IMG/VR virus record: IMGVR_UViG_3300049793_000155
Span: 1-20,116 of that record
Reading direction: 5' to 3' (one strand)
Source: a virus
Length of the DNA stretch: 20,116 nucleotides
Shown: in pieces, positions 1 through 5,910 of the stretch
How positions within the stretch are numbered: position 1 is the stretch's first letter
How the letters are laid out: every line of letters starts with the position of its first letter
Position numbers and translations under genes: made by a program
Notes under the pieces: model-generated
The model's database searches: none
Told to the model about the DNA's origin: nothing
Seen by the model: the letters and a program-made list of their open reading frames with translations, nothing else

Positions 1-15
1 AAAGGAAAGTTAAAA

Positions 16-240
16 GTGAAAGAAATTACACGAGAAGTAGCCTTTGAAATGTTTTGGGAAAAGTATGACTATAAAATTTCAGGCAAAGAAGAGGCAAAAA
101 GAGCATGGCAAAAACTCTCAAAAATAAATCAGCTTATGGCATTCGATTATATCAAGCAATATGAAGGTCAATTAAAGTTAAATCCCGTATCAAAATTATA
201 CGGAGCCTCTTACTTAAATGCTAAACGCTGGGTAAAATAA
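16..240 (+). CDS. Hypothetical protein, possibly the C-terminal end of a longer protein
   Basis: A 74-residue reading frame from GTG at 16 to TAA at 240. No stop precedes it back to base 1, so the true start may lie left of the window and this may be only a C-terminal part. It is basic and helical, with an FWEKY motif near the start, a KEEAKRAWQKL segment and a C-terminal YLNAKRWV. This pattern (aromatic FW, then an AxxAWxKL helix, then YLNxxRW) resembles the tail of phage replication/primosome-type proteins, but that is only a resemblance. It is followed without a gap by the ATG at 241, so it belongs to a run of small co-oriented early genes. Function unknown. Confidence 0.6.
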   Translation: MKEITREVAFEMFWEKYDYKISGKEEAKRAWQKLSKINQLMAFDYIKQYEGQLKLNPVSKLYGASYLNAKRWVK

Positions 241-420
241 ATGGGTAAGCAGCTTAATATATTCGACCACAAGTACTGCTTCAATATGCAGGAGCAAACG
301 GTAGGTATGTTATACGCTGAAATCGAAAAACTAAAAAAAGAATTAGAACAAAAAAATAACACAATCAAGACTTACAAAGGTCATTTTACAAAACAATCTA
401 AAAAACAACACACATGTTAA
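241..420 (+). CDS. Small hypothetical protein with coiled-coil segment (59 aa)
   Basis: ATG at 241 directly follows the previous stop (238-240); TAA at 418-420. The product starts MGKQLNIFDH and has a charged heptad-like helix (LYAEIEKLKKELEQKNN, about residues 24-40) that could form a short coiled coil, then a basic tail ending in Cys. It overlaps the next start (414) by 7 bases, which suggests translational coupling. The gene is short, but the tight packing on both sides supports it being real. I do not recognise a family. Confidence 0.5.
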   Translation: MGKQLNIFDHKYCFNMQEQTVGMLYAEIEKLKKELEQKNNTIKTYKGHFTKQSKKQHTC

Positions 421-605
421 CAGAAATCAAAAAAGGTACAAACGTATCTACAGAGGAGGTAGTAGCCGTAAACACAAGTAATGATGTACTAGTCGGATAC
501 TTAACACAACTTCCTGACGGAGAATGGATATGCGAAAGTGAAGAAACAATGCTAGAAGATGTAACCCATTACATCACAGTTAAAAATCTTTTAAAAACTA
601 AGTAA
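414..605 (+). CDS. Small hypothetical protein (63 aa)
   Basis: ATG at 414 overlaps the preceding stop by 7 bases; TAA at 603-605, one base before the next ATG at 607. The product is acidic, with a middle segment (VLVGYLTQLPDGEWICESEE) that looks like a small beta-rich fold. No signal peptide, membrane segment or known motif is visible. Its place in a close-packed run of short genes is typical of accessory genes in the early region of transposable phages. Function unknown. Confidence 0.55.
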   Translation: MLTEIKKGTNVSTEEVVAVNTSNDVLVGYLTQLPDGEWICESEETMLEDVTHYITVKNLLKTK

Positions 606-606
606 T

Positions 607-819
607 ATGTCAGAAAAAACAAGAATAGATTACTCTACAGGAGATCATATCGAACGACCGGATACGGTTGTTATCACAATAACCGGTACAGGTATGAAAA
701 TGACTAATGAAAAACATCGTCACTTCTTAGACATACTTATAAAAGTATTTGCAGTTGAGATGTATGCCAAAGCAAATAATATTGATCATAAAGAAATAGT
801 TTTTCAGGATGGAAACTAA
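607..819 (+). CDS. Small hypothetical protein (70 aa)
   Basis: ATG at 607, stop TAA at 817-819. The N-terminal half is polar with a beta-like VVITITGTG stretch, and the C-terminal half is helical (FLDILIKVFAVEMYAKANN). The last 11 bases overlap the next gene, which starts at 809 in another frame. No family recognised. Spacing and orientation place it in the same operon as its neighbours. Confidence 0.55.
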   Translation: MSEKTRIDYSTGDHIERPDTVVITITGTGMKMTNEKHRHFLDILIKVFAVEMYAKANNIDHKEIVFQDGN

Positions 820-979
820 TAAGTGTAAATACTGTGGTTGTGATGTGCATATATCCTCTTTGGTTATATGTGATAAAACAACCGAGTACCCGTTACCTTA
901 TAAAACGTTGCGAATCAATATTAGAGTGAGAAAGAATACAGAAACTTTTAAGCTCACAACAACAGATTTTGTTCTTTAA
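809..979 (+). CDS. Small cysteine-rich protein, possible zinc ribbon (56 aa)
   Basis: ATG at 809 overlaps the end of the previous gene by 11 bases; TAA at 977-979. The product opens METNKCKYCGCDV and has a further Cys at residue 21, giving Cys at about 6, 9, 11 and 21. A CxxC knuckle so close to the N-terminus suggests a small zinc-binding fold, although the second ligand pair is not a clear CxxC. The rest is basic (RINIRVRKN). It is the last gene before the 176-base gap holding the promoter and structured RNA. Function unknown. Confidence 0.5.
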   Translation: METNKCKYCGCDVHISSLVICDKTTEYPLPYKTLRINIRVRKNTETFKLTTTDFVL

Positions 980-998
980 AATATTTGTTCTATTTTTG
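968..998 (+). promoter_or_regulatory. Bacteroidetes-type promoter for the antirepressor transcript
   Basis: TTTG at 968-971, a 19-base spacer, then TATTTTTG at 991-998. This matches the Bacteroidetes -33/-7 consensus (TTTG or TTG, about 17-23 bases, TAnnTTTG) at every fixed position. Transcription would begin near 1003-1006, giving a leader of about 150 bases before the gene at 1156. The -33 element lies inside the end of the preceding small gene. Confidence 0.6.
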
Positions 999-1030
999 CT
1001 CTCGAACGTTGCACTTACTTCGAGAGTGAA
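995..1030 (+). promoter_or_regulatory. Inverted repeat over the -7 box and predicted start site
   Basis: CTCTCGAA (999-1006) and TTCGAGAG (1019-1026) are perfect inverted 8-mers separated by 12 bases. With G-T wobbles, pairing can extend to 995-998/1027-1030. The left arm sits between the -7 box and the predicted start of transcription, the usual place for a repressor operator. As RNA it would be mostly lost if transcription starts near 1003-1006, so a DNA-level role is more likely. No repressor gene for it lies in the window. Confidence 0.5.
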
Positions 1031-1054
1031 TTAAATCGAAGCAATTAAGATAAA

Positions 1055-1126
1055 CTAGGATGGTCAGTATAAACCGTAAGGCTGACGGCTTTCTACACTC
1101 GTGTAGGTGCGACGTTCACATCCTAG
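1055..1126 (+). ncRNA. C4-like antisense RNA (72-nt cloverleaf) in the antirepressor leader
   Basis: A closing stem pairs CTAGGATG (1055-1062) with CATCCTAG (1119-1126). It encloses two hairpins: GTCAG/CTGAC (1063-1067/1082-1086), flush with the closing stem and holding an inner CC-GTAA-GG, and CTACA/TGTAG (1093-1097/1102-1106) with loop CTCG. The segment 1107-1118 is unpaired and complementary to the start-codon region of the downstream gene. A cloverleaf RNA of about 77 nt, made from the leader of the ant mRNA and pairing around the ant ribosome-binding site, is the known design of C4 RNA in phages P1 and P7. The structure and complementarity are seen here; assignment to the C4 family is inference. 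It cannot be a tRNA: there is no T-stem. Confidence 0.6.
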
Positions 1127-1155
1127 ATATATTAACAGTTTAAACTTTAAAAGAC

Positions 1156-1677
1156 ATGAACGTCGTAAAAGAAAACAAGGCGATGAGCCTAACAGTAACG
1201 GAAGGATTAACCGTTCAAATTATCCCAAATCCCCAACATGAATTTTTAATGGATTCAAAACAAGTAGCTTTAGGCTATGGTGTTTCTTATGGAAATATCA
1301 GAGAGCACAAGCGGGTTAATGATGAGTTTATTGAAGGTAAACACTTTTTAATAGGTGTCAGAATTTCTGACAGCGAACCTAATAATAAAGTTTATTGGAC
1401 TAAACGAGGCATTGTGCGTTTAGGTTTCTTTATCAAAAGCAAAAACGCTAAGTTATTTCGAGATTGGGCAGAGGATTTAATCATCAATAAACTAGGGGAA
1501 CAAACTACTTTATTTGATTTGCAACCTAAGCTATTAAACGGTAAGCGCTTGTATAATGGCAACAGGCTTACACCCGCTCGTATGGTTGATATTTTACATG
1601 AAGTATGTAAAATAGAAGATGCTCAGTTACGCGCTACCATTAGCAATAAATTGAAAGGAGGTAGCTATGGAAATTGA
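1156..1677 (+). CDS. Phage antirepressor-like protein (KilA-N/ORF6N/Bro-N-like)
   Basis: A 173-residue protein from ATG 1156. Residues about 28-112 look like the N-terminal domain of phage antirepressors and Bro/KilA-N/ORF6N proteins: a helix-turn-helix-like segment (KQVALGYGVSYGNIREHKR), an EGKHFL turn, then the hallmark WTKRGIVRLGFFIKS and FRDWAEDLI. The C-terminal part is helical and may form oligomers. In phages of this kind the protein titrates or displaces the lysogeny repressor, or binds DNA directly. Its mRNA has a long structured leader with its own promoter and a C4-like antisense RNA, the control arrangement of the P1/P7 ant gene, which supports the antirepressor reading. It overlaps the next small gene by 11 bases. 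The family call comes from motifs only. Confidence 0.65.
   Translation: MNVVKENKAMSLTVTEGLTVQIIPNPQHEFLMDSKQVALGYGVSYGNIREHKRVNDEFIEGKHFLIGVRISDSEPNNKVYWTKRGIVRLGFFIKSKNAKLFRDWAEDLIINKLGEQTTLFDLQPKLLNGKRLYNGNRLTPARMVDILHEVCKIEDAQLRATISNKLKGGSYGN
1157..1167 (+). promoter_or_regulatory. Predicted target of the C4-like RNA at the antirepressor start codon
   Basis: TGAACGTCG (1157-1165) is the exact reverse complement of CGACGTTCA (1110-1118) in the leader RNA. One G-U and one A-U pair extend this to 11 base pairs (1108-1118 with 1157-1167). The site contains the last two bases of the ATG and the next three codons, so pairing would cover the initiation region. Confidence 0.55.
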
Positions 1678-1801
1678 TGAGATTATTAAAATAAACGATG
1701 TGATTATTGCAAGGTTAAAAGAAGTGGTAGTCTTGCAAAAAAAGTTGATGAATGATAAAAAAAACGAACCAAAAATAATACCACTTATAAAAGTAAAATA
1801 A
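1667..1801 (+). CDS. Small hypothetical protein coupled to the antirepressor (44 aa)
   Basis: ATG at 1667 lies inside the end of the antirepressor-like gene; TAA at 1799-1801. A strong AAAGGAGG sits 5-6 bases before the start, notable in a window where most starts lack any Shine-Dalgarno sequence. Because it overlaps the preceding coding frame, the purine run may partly reflect codons. The product is a short amphipathic helix (about residues 1-30) with a basic tail and no Cys, signal or membrane segment. Overlap and RBS support translational coupling. Function unknown. Confidence 0.5.
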   Translation: MEIDEIIKINDVIIARLKEVVVLQKKLMNDKKNEPKIIPLIKVK

Positions 1802-1831
1802 TTTATATATTTAACACTTAAAATCAAACTT

Positions 1832-2371
1832 ATGAAATCAATATTAATAGTAATATCAGCTTTATTTTTCGCAACATCTTGTGATTCAACTTCTACGGAA
1901 GAAACAACTGGTAAACCTAAATCTACTGCAAATAAAACGGTAAGTAATTGGAAGTATAGTAATGAAGAAGATAAAATGACTGGTGATACAGCTTTTTTCG
2001 CTGTAGCTAATTCCCCTACATTAGCACATTTTAAATTCCCTTATAATGAAGAAGGAGGCTCTAAGTTTAGCCTTACAATTCGTAAAAATGGTAGCGGTAG
2101 CGATGTTGCATTGCAAGTATCTAAAGGTTATTTTTTAACAAATATAATGGACGATACTAAAATTCGCATTAGATTTGATAATGAAAAACCTGAATCATAT
2201 ACCTGTGGTGCTCCAGCGGATCATAGTAATGAAACTATTTTTATTTATCCCGAAAAGAAGTTTATTAATAAATTAAAAAAAGCAAAAAAGATTTTTATTG
2301 AAGCAACGTTTTATGATGAAGGAACAATACCCGTAGAGTTTAACGTCGATTCCTTTAAATGGAATCATTAA
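1832..2371 (+). CDS. Putative phage-encoded lipoprotein (moron candidate)
   Basis: The 179-residue product begins with a lipoprotein signal: Lys2, a hydrophobic run to about residue 14, then ATSC with Cys17 as the lipidation site. After a Ser/Thr/Glu-rich linker, residues 39-179 form a beta-rich domain starting WKYSNEEDKMTG and ending with FNVDSFKW. This pattern (W-x-Y start, FPY, charged KKAKKIFIEATFY near the end) recurs in small exported proteins of bacteria and phages with no settled function. The gene stands alone with its own terminator and sits between the lysogeny module and the late genes, as morons do. Surface exclusion or a change to the lysogen envelope is possible, but nothing in the sequence proves it. 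Confidence 0.7.
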   Translation: MKSILIVISALFFATSCDSTSTEETTGKPKSTANKTVSNWKYSNEEDKMTGDTAFFAVANSPTLAHFKFPYNEEGGSKFSLTIRKNGSGSDVALQVSKGYFLTNIMDDTKIRIRFDNEKPESYTCGAPADHSNETIFIYPEKKFINKLKKAKKIFIEATFYDEGTIPVEFNVDSFKWNH

Positions 2372-2372
2372 T

Positions 2373-2401
2373 AAAAAGCCACTCATTGAGTGGCTTTTTT
2401 T
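2373..2401 (+). terminator. Rho-independent terminator after the lipoprotein gene
   Basis: GCCACTC (2378-2384) and GAGTGGC (2388-2394) form a perfect 7-bp stem with a 3-base ATT loop, preceded by five A and followed by seven T (2395-2401). It starts two bases after the lipoprotein stop codon and would isolate that gene from the one at 2465. Confidence 0.9.
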
Positions 2402-2423
2402 ATGTTAGTATCTCGCCTAAAGT

Positions 2424-2458
2424 TTTGTAATTATTCCCCCGTCCGTGAATTAAATTTG
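2424..2458 (+). promoter_or_regulatory. Candidate Bacteroidetes promoter for the 103-aa gene
   Basis: TTTG (2424-2427), a 23-base spacer, and TAAATTTG (2451-2458), a full match to TAnnTTTG. The spacer is at the long end of the known range. Transcription would start within a few bases of the ATG at 2465, so the mRNA would be nearly leaderless. The preceding terminator means this gene needs its own promoter, which adds support. Confidence 0.4.
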
Positions 2459-2464
2459 TAAATA

Positions 2465-2776
2465 ATGAGAGGGCAACAATCTTTATTTTCAAATATATTT
2501 GAAGTAGAAACAATAAGGGTGGAAGAAAAGCCACGCCCCCGTAACTATTATATGCCTGAGCGAAACCTCGCTATTTGCTACCGATACTATTACTATGCTG
2601 AAATAGAATGTAAACGTTACGATAAGTGTTTGGAGTTTTTAGAGAATGAATTTTATATTACAGAAGCTCGCATCATTGATGTTTTAAGTGAATGTCACGA
2701 TTCTATTAAATTAATTGTAGCGGAAAAACCAACCATCAAAGATTTACAAAAAAAAATACCACACTTTAAATGGTAA
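2465..2776 (+). CDS. HTH-like small protein, candidate Mor/C-type late activator
   Basis: A 103-residue basic protein. After an N-terminal arm (RGQQSLFSNIFEVETIRVEEKPRPRN), the core YYMPERNLAICYRYYYYAEI leads into two helices, KCLEFLENEFYITEARIIDVL, which read like a helix-turn-helix (about residues 58-80). Closely similar proteins occur in Bacteroidetes transposable phages as far as I can recall, without assigned function. The order 'IP-basic-RN, aromatic helix, L--xF-I---RI--VL' resembles the Mor/C family of Mu late activators. The gene lies where Mor/C would be, just before the late operons. The activator role is inference. Its stop abuts the convergent leftward operon (stop codons at 2774-2776 and 2777-2779) with no terminator between them. 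Confidence 0.6.
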   Translation: MRGQQSLFSNIFEVETIRVEEKPRPRNYYMPERNLAICYRYYYYAEIECKRYDKCLEFLENEFYITEARIIDVLSECHDSIKLIVAEKPTIKDLQKKIPHFKW

Positions 2777-3274
2777 TTAAACTAATACCATTGGCGGTGT
2801 TGGTGTTGTAGCAGATACTTCCTCTGTACTATTATCCTCAAATTCTAATTTATAAGTCAATGGTCTCACACGTATAGCTTGTGGCTTATTATCGGAATCC
2901 ATCATCGCCCTGGTCAGATATCCAAACTCATCTCCCGGACTCCAATTATGTAATGCTTTGTGAAGCTTCCACTCAAGATCATAATATCCCAATGCATATT
3001 CACGCCATAGAGGCTCAGTTGTATTACTACTATTCACATACTGAGCAAAGGCTAACTTGATAATAACATCGCCTTGTACCATTTGGGTACTAGCCCCAAG
3101 ATTATCGGCTGTAAAGTTTTTAAAGTCAACTAAAATGCAAGGAAAAGCAATCGCGGGCCGAATACTAGTTCCCTCCAGCTGACCAAGATCATGATCAATG
3201 TGTTTGATTTCGGGAAGTTGAGATTGTATACGAGCCATGATGGCTAAGAATATTTTTGCAAAAGGACTGTCCAT
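2777..3274 (-). CDS. Tail terminator/completion protein, Mu gp37-like
   Basis: A 165-residue protein, last gene of the leftward operon. It has the layout of small tail-terminator/completion proteins: an N-terminal helix (FAKIFLAIMARIQSQLPEI), then HIDHDLGQLEG, then a beta-strand with AIAFPCILVDF, a further strand (GDVIIKLAFAQY) and a helix with an aromatic cluster (YYDLEWKLHKALHNW). These fit the gp37/DUF1834-type proteins that cap the tail tube. It lies two bases after the gpG-like gene, the same pairing as in Mu (G then gp37). No Cys motif, signal or membrane segment is present. The specific family is recalled from pattern, not from a search. Confidence 0.6.
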   Translation of the reverse strand: MDSPFAKIFLAIMARIQSQLPEIKHIDHDLGQLEGTSIRPAIAFPCILVDFKNFTADNLGASTQMVQGDVIIKLAFAQYVNSSNTTEPLWREYALGYYDLEWKLHKALHNWSPGDEFGYLTRAMMDSDNKPQAIRVRPLTYKLEFEDNSTEEVSATTPTPPMVLV

Positions 3275-3276
3275 GT

Positions 3277-3777
3277 TTACTTATTTAAAATGTTACTAAT
3301 ACTGGAACTTATTACTTGCTCCACTTGTTTGTTTAATGTAGGGCTTTGTTTGTCGATTGTAGGGGCATATTGGCGCTTAGGAATCTTCATATGCTTCTTG
3401 TAAGCCTTTACCTTCACTTTGCCTGTTTTTGTCTTCTTAGCGCCTTTTTTCTTAAATGAGTTCCTGAAGTGTTCCGGAACAGAAACTTCCCCATCAAAAC
3501 CTTCGTTGTGAACCGGCGCATATTTTACGTCATTTGTAAATCGAACCTGATCAGTACCCACATCACTTTCAAAACCTCTCCGCAGCGCACCACTTTTTAC
3601 CAATATGGTACCGTCGCTTTCCTTCCACTTTTCGCCTTCATAGCCTTGGTTTCTAAAGTTGTCATCTACAAATCTAAGCCCGGCACTTTCAATCTTGAGA
3701 AGGATATCCTTCTCAATGGCTTTTTTAACTTCCTCTGACTTCTTTTGCAGAGCCTTATTAAATTGTGTAAAGTCCAT
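3277..3777 (-). CDS. Phage virion morphogenesis protein, Mu gpG / P2 gpS-like
   Basis: A 166-residue basic protein. The central part has the gpG/gpS hallmarks: FVDDNFRNQGYEGEKW, ILVKSGALRRGFES, then DVKYAPVHNEGF, and a late RQYAPTI where the family usually has a motif like IPxRPF. Family members act in tail completion or head-tail joining, so it should be a virion assembly protein. A lysine-rich insert (about residues 108-132, KKKGAKKTKTGKVKVKAYKK) separates the two conserved halves. Its ATG overlaps the stop of the spike gene by one base, and the tail-terminator gene follows two bases later. Confidence 0.75.
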   Translation of the reverse strand: MDFTQFNKALQKKSEEVKKAIEKDILLKIESAGLRFVDDNFRNQGYEGEKWKESDGTILVKSGALRRGFESDVGTDQVRFTNDVKYAPVHNEGFDGEVSVPEHFRNSFKKKGAKKTKTGKVKVKAYKKHMKIPKRQYAPTIDKQSPTLNKQVEQVISSSISNILNK

Positions 3778-4343
3778 TAGTGTTTGATATCAGGGTTTTC
3801 AATGTCGGTTTGTACTGTTTGAGCTAAAGGAGAAATAGCCGCAAAGGACGGGGCAAAAGGATATGTACCTGAAGGAGCTAATGGCACAACAATTCCTTGA
3901 ATAGCTGTGAGTAAATCGTTGAATTTATTTTCAAGATTATTTAACTTAGTCGTTAATTCCTGAATCTTTACTAATCCATCATGATTACCGCCATTAAATA
4001 CAAAGCCATTAGTATCTACTACTAAAGACTTGCCTCCAATATTAATCATGACCTTGTCAATCTTAGATGCTTTAATCAATACATAATCGACACCGCCATC
4101 TATTTTACCGATAACTACATAACTATCAATAGAAGGTATTACATACAAGCCGTCTGTATTATCAATAACACTTCTTAGCCTAACATCATGTATAAGCAAA
4201 TTATCATTGATTAAAACATCCATAGTAGTAGTACCTTCATCTACAGCTGATACCTGAGCGCTGCATATTTCAGATATACCGAAGCCTGTCAGCTCACGAA
4301 TACCTGCAACAATCTTTTCTCTATTTTTACTACTACCGGCCAT
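3777..4343 (-). CDS. Baseplate spike/assembly protein, gpV / Mu gp45-like
   Basis: A 188-residue protein beginning with a short helix, then an OB-fold-like beta domain (SEICSAQVSAVDEGTTTMDVL through VIPSIDSYVVIGKI), as in gpV-type baseplate assembly proteins that form the membrane-piercing spike. A strand segment (DKVMINIGGKSLVVDTNGFVFNGG) would form the beta-helix stem. A coiled-coil-like segment follows (LTTKLNNLENKFNDLLTAI), then a Pro/Ala-rich tail. It sits after the hub gene with a 1-base stop/start overlap, the order expected for hub and spike. No C-terminal iron-binding HxH motif is seen, so the tip may be a separate protein. Confidence 0.7.
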   Translation of the reverse strand: MAGSSKNREKIVAGIRELTGFGISEICSAQVSAVDEGTTTMDVLINDNLLIHDVRLRSVIDNTDGLYVIPSIDSYVVIGKIDGGVDYVLIKASKIDKVMINIGGKSLVVDTNGFVFNGGNHDGLVKIQELTTKLNNLENKFNDLLTAIQGIVVPLAPSGTYPFAPSFAAISPLAQTVQTDIENPDIKH

Positions 4344-5329
4344 TAGCTTAGTTTTATTCCGATTTCAGGTTTACGACGAGCGCCACTCATTCCAAATTCT
4401 ACAACTGTTCCTACTACAAAATAGTTCCCCTCACGCTCCTTATATCTAGTAGCTGTTAATTCAGCTCTGTATCCGGGTTGTGCATATGGCTCTAAAAACG
4501 CCAATAACGATCCTTCGTAACCATCATAACTTTCCTGAAGGAGTTTTGCTTTGGCAATATCCTCCATGTGTTTAGAGTCAGTAACGGCTGTTAAAGTTTC
4601 TCTCCGGGTAACTCCTCCAGTCTTACCTGAAGAAATTGTTTTTTGTTTTCCATCGGGTTCTCTAATTTGGAACTCTATATTTACTTCCTCATCCTTTGCC
4701 TCTCTGTATTTTAACTCTGTTTCTGATACAGTGTTCCAGCCTAACTTATACTTTACTGTTTTATTTGTAACATCGGCATAGGTTAAGCCAACATACAATA
4801 CGTCATCAAAAAAACAAGCCGTTAAGGTTCCCTTTAAAAGTTCTTTTAGATACTCAATAACCTGTGTGCCACTGGCTTTATTTATCACTAAATTTTTTAA
4901 AGGGATATCAGGAATTTTAGGGTGAAGCTTCACATCTGTTCCACTTACAACTTCCTTCAGTACTTCCAATAATGTGGTTGTTTTCCAACTCTTCACAATG
5001 TTTTTCTTTTTGCGAAGTTGATATGAATAGCCCTCGCATTCAATCTCTACCGGAGTGGTTAAATTGATCCTGGACACGAACCCAACAAACTCATTATTAT
5101 ATCTGTTATTATAAGCAAGTTCGATACTTACCTTTTCGCCTACTTTAAATTGATGAGCTGTTTGAACACTGGAGGTAATACGCTTTCCATTTTGAGTTAA
5201 TACAGATGTTGTGGGTATTTTAATGATAGCGGTATTCTTCATTTCTAAAATACTTTTAGTAATGACAAGTCCATTCACGCCTTTAAACCTGAATTTACCT
5301 ATTTCTATTTTACTACCTAATACAAACAT
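4343..5329 (-). CDS. Baseplate hub protein, gpD / Mu gp44-like
   Basis: A 328-residue protein with the arrangement of phage late control protein D and Mu gp44: an N-terminal beta barrel (residues 1-100, with VGEKVSIELAYNN and EFVGFVSRI), a 'wing' domain (about 110-200) and a second barrel ending PYAQPGYRAELTATRYKEREGNYFVVGTVVEFG. The segment YSYQLRKKK... LLEVLKEVV matches the usual helix after the first barrel. It forms the central hub of the contractile-tail baseplate that carries the spike. It overlaps both neighbours by one base, implying coupled translation with the preceding tail protein and the spike. Confidence 0.75.
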   Translation of the reverse strand: MFVLGSKIEIGKFRFKGVNGLVITKSILEMKNTAIIKIPTTSVLTQNGKRITSSVQTAHQFKVGEKVSIELAYNNRYNNEFVGFVSRINLTTPVEIECEGYSYQLRKKKNIVKSWKTTTLLEVLKEVVSGTDVKLHPKIPDIPLKNLVINKASGTQVIEYLKELLKGTLTACFFDDVLYVGLTYADVTNKTVKYKLGWNTVSETELKYREAKDEEVNIEFQIREPDGKQKTISSGKTGGVTRRETLTAVTDSKHMEDIAKAKLLQESYDGYEGSLLAFLEPYAQPGYRAELTATRYKEREGNYFVVGTVVEFGMSGARRKPEIGIKLS

Positions 5330-5883
5330 TATATTATTTCTAATTCAAATTCCTGATCTGTCACTAAATCAAAGGAAAAACCTCTTACATGTTCAACTCC
5401 CGGGTTTTCTGCAAAGCTTAAATTTGTGATGATCACTTTATCCTGTCCGCCATGCTCAGTCGATAATAAAAATATATCTGTTAAAACACATTTGATTGAT
5501 ACAGCTTCCTGTCTTTCCCAAAGTGTTTTTAAGTCCTCCACATCTTTTTCAGGAAACTGACCGTTGTGACCAATCAATAAGCCTTTTATACTTATTTTGT
5601 AATCCTCCATATTAATCAGCTCATGAACAGAACCACGGCGCTCAGTCATTGGAGTTTCAACAAGTCGCTTACTACCGCTAATATTTAACCATACATACGG
5701 CATAAATAAACTGCCTAATGTTACTGGCATAAATACATCTCTACCCATGACATCCTTAGCGTAGTATGATCCGTATTTACCATCGCCACTTTTTATCGTG
5801 ACATCTTTTGGATCAATTTTTATCTTTCCCGGACTATATCCAAACATCGAGGAAAACATGCTATTTAAATCAAATATTGCCAT
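5329..5883 (-). CDS. Bacteroidetes phage tail/baseplate protein (DUF6046-like)
   Basis: A 184-residue beta-rich protein. After a Gly/Lys-rich start it has a strand pair (DVFMPVTLGSLFMPYVWLNIS), then GSKRLVETPMTERRGSVHELINMEDYKISIKGLLI, a helix (EKDVEDLKTLWERQEA) and a last strand block (HVRGFSFDLVTDQEFELE). The 'TxRRGxVxELI' motif and overall size match a family found in Bacteroidetes contractile phages and annotated as DUF6046, as I recall. Its position just before the hub suggests the role of Mu's DNA-circulation/gp43-type protein at the baseplate centre, which is inference. It begins after a 106-base gap, the only large gap in this operon. Confidence 0.55.
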   Translation of the reverse strand: MAIFDLNSMFSSMFGYSPGKIKIDPKDVTIKSGDGKYGSYYAKDVMGRDVFMPVTLGSLFMPYVWLNISGSKRLVETPMTERRGSVHELINMEDYKISIKGLLIGHNGQFPEKDVEDLKTLWERQEAVSIKCVLTDIFLLSTEHGGQDKVIITNLSFAENPGVEHVRGFSFDLVTDQEFELEII

Positions 5884-5905
5884 ATTTATATTTTTTGTAT
5901 ATTTG
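5877..5905 (+). promoter_or_regulatory. Candidate + strand promoter inside the leftward operon gap
   Basis: TTG (5877-5879), an 18-base spacer, then TATATTTG (5898-5905), a full match to TAnnTTTG with acceptable spacing. It points rightward, against the operon, and no + strand protein gene follows. It would start a transcript near 5911 reading into the terminator-like structure at 5935-5991. The sequence is AT-rich, so a chance match is possible. Confidence 0.35.
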
Positions 5906-5910
5906 TACTT

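Noticed and set aside
1055-1126. The cloverleaf as a tRNA
   Set aside because: The length (72) and closing stem fit, but the 17 bases before the 3' strand cannot form a T-stem, and there is no standard D-loop or anticodon arm.
1063-1126. Self-cleaving ribozyme (twister-sister-, HDV- or hammerhead-like)
   Set aside because: ACCGTAAGGCTGACGGC looks like part of twister-sister, but the stem order and the 3' conserved strand do not match. HDV stem order differs, and there is no hammerhead core (CTGANGA with GAAA).
1627-1827. Leftward 66-aa membrane-like reading frame opposite the antirepressor end
   Set aside because: It is antisense to two better-supported genes, and its hydrophobicity comes from AT-rich complement; no promoter or neighbour supports it.
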